Assembly: GCF_004359215.1 (NCBI RefSeq)
Contig: NC_090621.1
Location: forward strand, 1,645,045 to 1,709,044
DNA length: 64,000 nucleotides
Reading direction: 5' to 3'
From: Bremia lactucae
Lineage: Eukaryota; Oomycota; Peronosporomycetes; Peronosporales; Peronosporaceae
Both the position numbers and the translations under genes were made by a program. Positions 55,756 to 64,000 of the stretch are shown here, one piece after another (the first letter of the stretch is position 1; every line of letters starts with the position of its first letter). The notes beneath the pieces were generated by a model. That model was not told where the DNA came from. It made no database searches and saw only the letters and a program-made list of their open reading frames with translations.

Positions 55756-56221
55756 TGTAACGGGGTGTATCGTTACATGAAATTAATACTTAAAGGTTGT
55801 TAATTATTATATTATCTAAAATGTAGATAATATTTGGAGGATATTACTTTATATAGTAATGTTCGAAAATCTTATCCATAAATAGGTATAGGCCATTATA
55901 TCTATTTATCCCGCAGCTAAATCAGCTGTAAACGTAAAGAGAAAGAGACCGATAGGATTTCAATTGCATGTTTAGTATCAGCTCATAATAAAGTTAGTAT
56001 TAACAGATAGAAGGAAGAGAAACTTAATTATATTGATACAGTTTTCAATTAACCCTCTTTAAGTTAATTGTCTTAAAGAGAAGTCTTCCTCTGCACGTAC
56101 TAGTGTACGTGAAGTTACGTAAAGCACCACTCGCAACGGAAGCAGTGATAAGTGGACTTGTACTGAAGCAGTGCGAAGTGAACTTGTACTGAAAAAGTAC
56201 AAGTCGTAGTGCCCCGTTACA
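55756..56221 (+). repeat. 5' LTR, family E
   Basis: Starts TGTAACGGGGTGTATCG and ends GTGCCCCGTTACA, then CTTGGTAGCAC (PBS-like). It is followed by the gag ORF at 56277. Confidence 0.9.
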
Positions 56222-56276
56222 CTTGGTAGCACTTTGAAGTCCGTCCAAGGTCCACATTTCCCACATTTAACATGAC

Positions 56277-57097
56277 ATGTTAGATGATGGCGGGAATACG
56301 CATCACGTTTCGCGTGAAAGTTACTCCTTTCTAAGTTACACAAAAAGGAGTGCGGTCGAACGAATGAGTTCGACCGTACGAAACGATGCAATCTTGGCCA
56401 TGCTGTTCGGTTTGGACAGAGATGCCTTCCATTCAACCATCGCCAAGTTCATACAACAGGAACTTGACGAGGTGAAGGAAAAGGTAGCCTTGCTGAATCA
56501 GCAAGGCTCTCAACAGGCAGAACTGTTGAAGTTACAACAGGTACAGACCCCTGTACCTGAGATGACGCATACGCGTCGTCCCGAAACTCTAAAGATTGAT
56601 ATCTCTAAGTATAGGAGAGTCGAAGAAGACTCTCTCTTGATATGGTTTGTCGAGTTGGACGATGCCATAAGGGCACGTCATATCGTCGACGAGCAAATGC
56701 AAGTAGCATTCGCTCAATCAAATCTGGCAGGTCGTGCCAAAACTTGGGCATTGGGCCTGAAGTTGCGCGACCCATACGTCTTTGGGTCGCTGGAGGCTTT
56801 CAAAACCCGGCTCAAACAGACGTTTGAACAACCAAGGGCTGAGTTCAGAGCTCGTTCAGAGCTTCTGGAACTCAAGCAAGGCAAGCGTGATGTGCACGCA
56901 TATGCCCAGCACATACGACTCTTAGCGAGTTGTATTACAAATAACCCAGTCCACGAACACACGTTGATTACGGTGTTCATGCAAGGTCTTACGGATGGTC
57001 CCGTAAAGACCCACCTGTTCCGCTTGGAACTGGATACGCTTGAAGAAGCAATATCCGTTGCGGAACAGGAGGACTTTAGCTTGAGACAGGCTCAAGC
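56277..57097 (+). CDS. Family E Ty3/Gypsy gag, open into an assembly gap
   Basis: ATG at 56277 (MLDDGGNTHHVSRESYSFLS), or alternatively 56364, open for 274 codons to the gap at 57098. It contains DAFHSTIAKFIQQELDEVKE, LAGRAKTWALGLKLRDPYVF, SELLELKQGKRDVHAYAQHI and TDGPVKTHLFRLELDTLEEA, the capsid core of this lineage. The zinc knuckle expected next falls in the gap. It is the best-preserved gag here, so this element may be young. Downstream of the gap the sequence is not gag, so a rearrangement or misjoin lies in the gap. Confidence 0.88.
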
Positions 57098-57318
57098 NNN
57101 NNNNNNNNNNNNNNNNNNNNNNNNNNNNNNNNNNNNNNNNNNNNNNNNNNNNNNNNNNNNNNNNNNNNNNNNNNNNNNNNNNNNNNNNNNNNNNNNNNNN
57201 NNNNNNNNNNNNNNNNNNNNNNNNNNNNNNNNNNNNNNNNNNNNNNNNNNNNNNNNNNNNNNNNNNNNNNNNNNNNNNNNNNNNNNNNNNNNNNNNNNNN
57301 NNNNNNNNNNNNNNNNNN
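57098..57318. other. Assembly gap
   Basis: 221 N bases. Left flank is family E gag (plus). Right flank is an unrelated minus-strand ORF. Confidence 1.
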
Positions 57319-57834
57319 TAAACGAGGCCATTTAGATGGAGGGGGCATCTTTGGAATGCCACCCGTCACATAGCCACGTTCTAAACGACTGGCTTGTGAC
57401 ACCGACTGAGCACGTTCACGTGTCGTCGGTGGAGCTTTAGGCTCCGAATCCTCTATGTCAGAACCATTATGAATTATGGTCGGAGCATAAGGCGTTGTGG
57501 TTATACCCAACAGAGAAGCGGCTGCGCCATTATGGGCAGCGCTCTCATTACCTGTCGCTGCGCTTTCCAGCGCAGACGATGGGACAGCATTCGTAAATGA
57601 TGCTGTCTCCATGTTGTGAGCCATGAGAGATGTTTGGATGGGCAATAATGCCGCATCATCACTCCTCATGAGCTCGTTGTCCGCATCACTACTATGAGGT
57701 GACGGCAACGATGTCGACTCATTGTAGTCGACAATGAGCGACGGATCAACATCCTCACTGTTAAAGTGGGATGGATCCTTTAGCCCTGTTAACGCGACAG
57801 CCGCAGTGGCTGTCTGCGTTCCGACTAAGGCATT
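57319..57834 (-). pseudogene. Ser/Ala-rich ORF fragment between gaps, unknown
   Basis: Minus-strand frame open between the 9-bp gap (57835-57843) and the large gap. It contains LKDPSHFNSEDVDPSLIVDY, SDADNELMRSDDAALLP and GGIPKMPPPSKWPRL. The composition recalls the Ala/Ser/Asp-rich N-terminal part of the accessory gene at 59060, but no shared motif is certain. Confidence 0.35.
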
Positions 57835-57843
57835 NNNNNNNNN

Positions 57844-58990
57844 TTGAAGTAACTAGACTTCAAGATCCCGAGGGATTAATCCCTCGGCAGCCTGTGGATA
57901 AATCCCAGGAAGAAACCGATATATTAATTTCTTAATTACTATCGGTCCACGAGAAGCGCGTTATACTCCTGATCTGTATGCGCCTCCGAATTTAGCTTCG
58001 GAGATAACTCAATTACCAACCCTAGGACCTAAGCGGTTCTAAGAGATGTGCATGGTGGTAAAATCAAGCAGATCTGCGTACTCGTCACAGAGGACGATTA
58101 CGTAACCGATATACTGTCCACGGTATTTTTTTGCAGAGAACGAACGGTTCTCAGCAGCTTATCGATGGACGAAAGTGTCCTCGATGTGAAGACTCGGATG
58201 GAAAGAAACAGTACTCAATCTTGGGAGTCACTCAAGGGAAATCCTCTATGCGAGGATTTAATAGAATTCAGGGTTGTATTCCCTGAAGCAGTTCCATGCG
58301 TGTTGCCTAAGGATAAAGGCACTTGACATGAGATCGAGCTCAAACCGGGCTCGAAGTACTGTGTCATGAAGCAGTGACCACTGCCTCGCGAACAAGTAAT
58401 TGCGATCGATAAATTCATTACCGATCGATTAAAAGCGGGCCGTGTAAGGGAGTCAACCTCCCCACATAGCTCTCCGACCTTCTGTGTGCGAAAGGCCACA
58501 GGAGGGTGGCGGATAGTGCACACATTCAACAAACTGAATGCTGCAACGGTTCCAGCTCAAGCACCAATACCTAGAAAAGACGTAATCATAGATGGTATGT
58601 CTGTGAGTACGATCTTTTTGTCTATGAATCTTATAGGTGGGTTCTATCAAATCCTTATGCGTGAACGGAACATCCTGTACACAGCAGTAAGCACTCCGAG
58701 TGGGACGCTCTCGGAATGGCTAGTGATGCTTTAGGGGCTTAGTAACGTCCCTGCTACATTCAACAGATGCGTAACAAATCTATTGAGACCTGTGCGAGAG
58801 TTCACACCAAGTTATTTAATATTACTATTGAATTAACCTATGCTAGTACAAAAACTTGAAATGTCTCAAGAAGATTTGATTTTTTTTTTGACGATGTATT
58901 CGTCCATAGCCGGGCTATGGACGGGAAGACGGACGTGGAAGTTCATCAAACTCACGTTCGTCAGGTTCTTACACTTATGCGAAAGCATAA
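57844..58990 (+). pseudogene. Family D RT fragment
   Basis: Homologous to 26924-27740: KIKQICVLVTEDDYVTDILS, SSPTFCVRKATGGWRIVHTF, NKLNAATVPAQAPIPRKDVI, GGFYQILMRERNILYTAVST and a catalytic box FFDDVFVHSRAMDGK near 58888. Stops lie at 58324, 58376 and 58733. It ends at 58990, where another element fragment begins. Confidence 0.8.
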
Positions 58991-59059
58991 GTTGCTATGT
59001 GACCACTTAATTTAAAAATGATGTTGATTGGTCAGAACCATCATTTTAAATTCCATCGC

Positions 59060-59911
59060 ATGATGAGCAAATTCATGCGGGGTGCTGATAGTGCGGCGCC
59101 TTCGGCTGCGGTTCGTGCAGCCGCGACTGACGCACCGTTATCTCTTGCGGCATACGGAACGTCTGCCGTAGTATCCTCTTCTCGCGCAACACTAGATGTT
59201 GCGGGAGCACGTGGTGGTGGTTCACCACGTGAATACGACCCCTCTTTGGAGGTCGACTTGGGGAGAATAGAACAGTCGCCTAATAGACGAGTTAATAGTC
59301 TATTCGGTTCCGACGATGAGGATGATCCCTCATCGCCCGTTTTGTATATCGTACGGTCACCTGCACCTGTTTCTGTTTAAGGTGATGACGATGGCGTAAG
59401 CCATCGTAATAAAATTTCTTGCGGTACCCCTGCTTCAGTGGGTACCACTCAGGAGAGTCAAGACAATAAGTGTCTCATCTCACCCCTGAGAAGAAGCCGT
59501 GGCTTTTGCCAGAACGGCTAATCAATAGCTTGTCTGAAGAAACTACTCCTCACAATAAATATCCCTTATTTATTGCGACAAAGCTACATGGCCTTGATTC
59601 CAGCGCGAAGAACTTTCGCGCTGAGGAAAAATTTTATCTCGATGATTTTCTTAAGCATCGATGGTTTAGTAGCAACAATAAGCGAGATAAGGTCTCGATT
59701 ATGCAAGCCTGGAGCGCGCCTCATTCGTAATGTCAAAGACATTGGACGCGAAGCCTGGCTTCAAAACCTTAACGCAAATCACGTTAAATTTGCGAAACGA
59801 ACCTTAACCGGTGCAAAGTATAAATTGCATCGGTTGTCACGTGAGGCTGGGCTTCCATGCCTTACGTTGGGTGATCCCTCCCATGTTGTGTTGACAACAC
59901 GAAGAGAGTAA
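59060..59911 (+). pseudogene. Antisense accessory gene of family D, copy 3 (N-terminal part)
   Basis: Starts at ATG 59060 (MMSKFMRGADSAAPSAAVRA), matching the start of copy 1. It is Ala/Ser-rich, then acidic (FGSDDEDDPSS), with a stop at 59378. In-order conserved blocks are SHLTPEKKPWLL (59470), FRAEEKFYLDDFLKHRW (about 59613), IRNVKDIGREAWLQNL (about 59727), HRLSREAGLPCLTLGD (about 59828). It is antisense to the pol ending at about 60000. Function unknown. Confidence 0.65.
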
Positions 59912-59999
59912 GAGGGGATGTCTATTCCCTTTCTTCTCCCTGGGGAAGGGCTCGCATCTCCATCGAGATGCGGGATGCGATTGACGCATTGCAATCGAT

Positions 60000-61571
60000 T
60001 TACATGCGCCAGGGCGCGTGTTTTCCGATAAGCCTTCTTAACCATCGGATGGGTCTCGTCATACTGACGGACAAGGCCCTCAACGTCAGCAACCAGCTAG
60101 GAACTGGGCTACCAGCTGTCATGTAAAGGTGGACAACCGCGCCAGCGAACAAGATAACTCGTTAGCTGCCCCTTCACATCACGGTGGTTCTGGATACGTT
60201 CCACAAGGAAACGTTGACCACCGTGGGAATCCACCAATGGTTGTGGTGGAGGAGGATAAATTAGATCTGAACCGTGTGTCGGATCTAAAGTCAACGATCG
60301 ACGAAATTGATCACTTCATCCATGATTTGGTGGGAGGACTTGACCACGAGCGCGGCAAGCGTCGCTCGTTGGAGTAGACGGTGCAGGATCACCATATCGA
60401 GGAGTTGGAAGACCGTTCGAAGAGTGCGTACTCCATGTTGGAGTACGAATTGAAATATCACGCTGTTCGGGATGAGTTGTCGTCAGCTCATCGCGGTATC
60501 GAGGATCTTCAGATCCGACAAGAGAATCTCCAGATTCAGCATGCTATAATCTGGTTCGTGACCACAAGAATCTCTAAGGGATTCTTGCAAAGGGTGGTGG
60601 GAGATCCGTTCTCGGAAGAAACCGCGTACTGATGAAACGGGCGGAGCCGACCAACGTAAAACGTAGGATGCGTCCGCATCTTACGTGGCAATTCTATTCT
60701 GTACTTATTGCCTCTGCGATGCAGTACACGGAAAGGCCCAATGAACTTGGGTAGTAGTTTACTGCTATCCACATTAGTGACTACACGCTTAGGTAAGTCT
60801 GCCGTAGAGAGTAGTACTAGGTCATTCGTTTTAAATGAAAGAACATTTGCTCTTCCATGTTTGTCTGCGTTCCGTTTCGAATGATCCACAACGTTAGCAA
60901 TGGCATTCTGAACGAAACCGATTACTGATTCTCGAGTCAGCAGGAATTCCTCCGCTGACTCATTTGTTTTGTCTTTTTCATTGCGCTTTGTGCGCACTGC
61001 CATGAGAGTTTTCTCATCTTCGATGTCGATTGCTTCGACTTCGAAATCATTCGCGTCGTTGGTAACTTCGACGCGTGATAAGCATGAGCCAGAAATGCTT
61101 TGTTCGTGCGAGTCCACCCCCCCCCCCTTAAACTAGAGGATCCCTCTAATTGGGTGGGTATGCGAGGATGGCGTAAGCCATTCACAAAGAACGGTGTATG
61201 CGTTGTAGACGCATGCACAGAATTATTGATGGCGAATTCGACCATAGGTAAAACTCGCTCCAATTCGGATACGATTGGACGTAACCTCGAAGTATCTCTT
61301 CGAGGACACGATTTACGCGTTCTGTTTGACCATCCGTTTCCGGGTGATCAGATGTTGACATAGTCAGCCGTGTTCGGAGAGATCGAAACAAGGATTGCCA
61401 GAACTCCGCCGTGAATCTCGGATCTCTATCCGAGACCTATTTACGGGGTAACCCATGGAGGTTGAATACCGTGTCGATAAAGACACGGGCACATCCCGGA
61501 GCCGTAATCGACTCTGGTACTGCAGCAAGATGTACCATCTTGCTGAATCTGTCCACAAAAACAATGGAATA
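60000..61571 (-). pseudogene. Family D integrase and chromodomain, minus strand
   Basis: From right to left: VFVDRFSKMVHLAAVPESIT (61560), [20 protein letters not shown] (about 61350), [20 protein letters not shown] (61250), NVLSFKTNDLVLLSTADLPK (about 60850), PKFIGPFRVLHRRGNKYRIE (about 60760) and FYVGRLRPFHQYA (60670). The chromodomain QRFLVERIQNHRDVKGQLTS, SYLVRWRGCPPLHDSW lies at about 60220-60109, followed by stops and VADVEGLVRQYDETHP (60090-60040). A poly-C tract (61115-61125) lies in the core. The 5' half of the element is replaced at 61571 by a foldback. Confidence 0.82.
60237..60630 (+). pseudogene. Antisense coiled-coil block of accessory gene, copy 3
   Basis: Plus-strand frame from ATG 60237 (MVVVEEDKLDLNRVSDLK), with one TAG at 60375 and continuing in the same frame with HHIEELEDRSKSAYSMLEYE and EDLQIRQENLQIQHA. 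The charged heptad pattern predicts a coiled coil. LDHERGKRRSLE here matches IDHERFCRRELS in copy 1 (30215-30165, minus). It lies antisense to the stretch between integrase and chromodomain. Confidence 0.55.
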
Positions 61572-61581
61572 CTTGTTTTGT

Positions 61582-61816
61582 GGGTGCGTTGACGGGATGT
61601 CAAACATCACCAATTTCTACCCAGCTCGTACAGACTGAGGTATTTCCCAAAGACGATCACAAAAACAATGGAATACTTGTTTTTAGACTGAGGTATTTCC
61701 CAAAGACGATCACAAAAACAATGGAATACTTGTTTTTGTAATCGTCTTTGGGAAATACCTCAGTCTCCACGAGCTGGGTAGAAATTGGTGATGTTTGACA
61801 TCCCGTCAACGCACCC
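61582..61816. repeat. Foldback: ~83-bp inverted arms enclosing a 53-bp tandem repeat
   Basis: Left arm (61582 to about 61664) and right arm (about 61733 to 61816) are near-perfect reverse complements, both beginning GGGTGCGTTGACGGGATGTC from the outside. Within, a 53-bp unit (61632-61684) is repeated at 61685-61737, and part of it (CAATGGAATACTTGTTTT) also lies at 61563-61580. It is located at the junction of family D integrase and family A protease. Confidence 0.88.
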
Positions 61817-61856
61817 TCAACTGTGTTCGACTCGACATCAGTTGCATACGCCTCTC

Positions 61857-62330
61857 GCAGGAGCACATTCTTTCAGGTGTCCTGCGTAGAGTTCGCAACT
61901 GTGCGTGTACGCCGGTCTATCCATAATTGGTACTTTGCCAACCATGGCATGCCTAGGATGAGGTCATACGGAGTCTCCATTCCTAGCACGGTGAAGTTCT
62001 CTTTACAAGAGAAGTCACTTAAGCTGAAGGCGAGTTCTACCTGAACTCCCTTAGACTTAACGAGCGCGCCGTTCGCTAAACGAACGGTCGCCTCTTCTCG
62101 CTTGCCATCCTGGCAAAGCGACTCAAACATCGCCGGTCTCTTTCTTAGAGCCGCGAGTTTCACAAAATTTTGTGATGCACCCGAATCCACTAGGAGGGTC
62201 ATCACCTGGTCATAGCCTCTTACATGAGCGCTATAGACCAGCAGGGTTGAGGTCCGAAATTTCGAGACCTCAGGGACTATGCTACCCATTTGTTCGACAA
62301 CTCTGAACTTAGGGGTAGCTTCAGAGTCCG
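61857..62330 (-). pseudogene. Family A protease, minus strand
   Basis: Matches 4246-4700: TLLVDSGASQNFVKLAALRK, LVKSKGVQVELAFSLSDFSC, PYDLILGMPWLAKYQLWIDR. The active site is intact. The frame is open from about 62289 to 61873 and shifted afterwards (LLREAYATDVESNTVEGA) up to the foldback. Confidence 0.8.
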
Positions 62331-62351
62331 CGTCAGTAGGGCATCCCGCCC

Positions 62352-63660
62352 CTACTGCGCTCCTGCATTTCCCGACCCCTCAGTGGTCGAGGCAGAACTC
62401 ATGCGTCTCGCACGCTGGTTCTTGCCATCGCCCTTTGGGAAGGGAGTCCTCTTGCTGGGCATTTTTGCCCCAGCAGGGACCCTGGCATAGCAGCGAGCCA
62501 TCATATGGCCGCGCTTGCCGCATTTAAAACAGACTACGTCTGCATTNNNNNNNNNNNNNNNNNNNNNNNNNNNNNNNNNNNNNNNNNNNNNNNNNNNNNN
62601 NNNNNNNNNNNNNNNNNNNNNNNNNNNNNNNNNNNNNNNNNNNNNNNNNGCAGAACTCATGCGTCTCGCACGCTGGTTCTTGCCATCGCCCTTTGGGAAG
62701 GGAGTCCTCTTGCTGGGCATTTTTGCCCCAGCAGGGACCCTGGCATAGCAGCGAGCCATCATATGGCCGCGCTTGCCGCATTTAAAACAGACCACGTCTG
62801 CATTGCCCAACTCCATAGGAGTGGCATCTGTCCTCTCGGCCGACGGCTTATACCAAGCTGTCGCCGAGGCACTGTTGTAGGATTGCTCCTCAACTAAGGC
62901 AATTTGGATTGCCTCTTCCATCGTCGACGGCACCTTTCTGAAAAGGGCCTGTCGCGATGGGCCATGCCGTAGTCCGTTCATAAACGTGGGCACCTTAATG
63001 TGCTCCGGAATCGGACCTACGGTTATGGATGCGGACAGCGAGCGCATCTCTTGCACATACTCTTGCAGAGATCGCTTCGCCTGTCGCGCCCCAAAGAAGC
63101 GCGCCTGAAGCAACACTTCGTTGTTCGGCGGCTGGTACATGGCGCGAATCTTATCCTTAAAGATCGCCCATGAGGGGAACGCTTTTCTGTCCGCCATAAG
63201 CGCCGAGTAAGCCCACTCTGAGGCCTTACCGCGCAGATGCGACATAGCGTACGACACCATCCGGCTGTCGTCCTCGATGAGCTGGGCGACACCACATTGC
63301 TCCACGGCTAAAAGCCAGTGGACAATCGTGTGCGCCGCAGTTCCATCGAACTTGGGCGGGTCCATCCGAATGGGCCTCGGCTGATGCGGCCGGGCAGAGA
63401 GCATCTCAACAGTCCTGTTGAGAGCCTCGCTCCGAGCCTGCTCATGCCTCAGCTAATCCTGAGTCTGAGTGACGAACTCCGCCGCAGCATGGCCCTGTGC
63501 CTCGGACACGGCCCTCCGCTGTCCGACCACGAATGCCTCAAACTGCTCCAACTGAGCAACATGTTGCTTAGGAGGACTACCCAGGAGCCTGGCCAGGGCT
63601 TGTTCACCAAGTCCCTGCGCCATTAGCCCTGACATCTCCCGATGATGTTCGGAGAGATGG
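62352..63660 (-). pseudogene. Family A gag, minus strand, with duplicated zinc knuckle around a gap
   Basis: The gag start (63690-63660) has TGA where copy 1 has a Trp codon (IDW). The main frame is open from about 63404 (MLSARPHQPRPIRMDPPKFD) to 62352. It includes LRGKASEWAYSALMADRKAF, MYQPPNNEVLLQARFFGARQ, EYVQEMRSLSASITVGPIP and CFKCGKRGHMMARC. The zinc-knuckle region occurs twice (62736-62777 and about 62478-62519) on either side of 103 N bases. It is more continuous than the copy at 3112. Confidence 0.82.
62392..62804. repeat. 155-bp duplication flanking an assembly gap
   Basis: 62392-62546 and 62650-62804 agree except for one base (ACTACG against ACCACG). They are separated by N bases 62547-62649. 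Confidence 0.92.
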
Positions 63661-63748
63661 GGAAAATGAGTTCAATCAATATTGAGGCCCATCCTCACGT
63701 ACACACGCAGAGATGCGGGTCGTGGGAAGGATTTCAAGTGCTACCAAG

Positions 63749-64000
63749 TGTAGGTGGGCACGTCGTAATGTGGCCGCGCTCTACTTAGACACACCCTAGC
63801 ACAGCGAAGAAGCGGTTTAACCTGCTTCTCTTGCTGCAGTTGTAATGGGGCAACCCATTATATTAAGTAGTCATAGTTTTATTACATAATTACATACATT
63901 AAGTGTAGGCAGTATCCGGATAGCGGATACTGCGCGTCTATTTATTATTGGTTTATTATTGGGGTGCCATACCCAATAATTAGCCAATAATAATTAGTTC
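63749..64000 (-). repeat. Family A LTR end and a second LTR-like sequence
   Basis: 63749-63840 matches the last ~100 bp of the family A LTR in reverse, next to PBS TGGTAGCACTTG (63747-63736, minus). At 63841 the match stops and TGTAATGGGGCAACCC begins, which looks like the end of another LTR inserted there. It continues past the window edge. Confidence 0.65.

Noticed and set aside
57092..57331. ORFs made largely of unknown residues across the 57-kb and 62-kb gaps
   Set aside because: They exist only because N bases contain no stops.

Overview
The window looks like a chromosome segment of an oomycete, probably a downy mildew or Phytophthora relative. The reasons are the gene set and style: spliceosomal introns mostly 57-77 bp, START/FYVE-like and Kre9-like architectures, and several chromodomain Ty3/Gypsy lineages packed into repeat blocks around two compact gene islands. 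The species call is inference. There are three assembly gaps (57098-57318, 57835-57843, 62547-62649).

Repeat block 1 (1-15350) holds a minus-strand gag/LTR fragment (family E), a plus-strand family A Ty3/Gypsy element with an internal 1.1-kb tandem duplication, and a family B element on the minus strand (15350 down to 8147). Family B has two LTRs, a PBS, a PPT and a 5-bp target duplication that becomes visible once two internal inversions are recognised. Gene island 1 (15597-22172) has an intact pogo/Tigger-derived DDE protein lacking the third acidic residue, a five-exon SLC37-type transporter, a 501-aa putatively myristoylated protein with a PBCV-basic-adaptor-like C-terminus, and an uncertain basic ORF.

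Repeat block 2 (23320-37444) has nested LTR fragments, a degenerate near full-length family D Ty3/Gypsy element (24185-32127), a second accessory-ORF copy, a decayed LINE with RT and RNase H, and a solo LTR with a 5-bp duplication. Gene island 2 (38273-52986) has a tRNA-like Pol III unit with a perfect hairpin, a secreted/membrane protein, cytosolic L-asparaginase, a START-FYVE-like-GAF protein, a six-exon RING protein with SUMO-interaction-like motifs, a small coiled-coil protein, a C1orf52-like protein divergent from the spliceosomal subunit SF3B6/p14, and a small helical protein. Repeat block 3 (53373-64000) holds an RNase H-chromodomain fusion, LTR fragments, a gag ORF running into a gap, and chimeric family D and A elements on both strands.

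The most unusual feature is an extra gene carried antisense to pol by family D elements. Three degraded copies (31560-30102 minus, 32173-33100 plus, 59060-60630 plus) share an N-terminus and several motifs. In the two copies where pol is visible, it lies between the integrase/chromodomain end and the 3' side, facing pol tail to tail. Family B has an unrelated ORF in the same antisense position. Exon junctions were placed by eye from GT/AG sites, reading frame and family conservation. No alignments, codon statistics or database searches were run.
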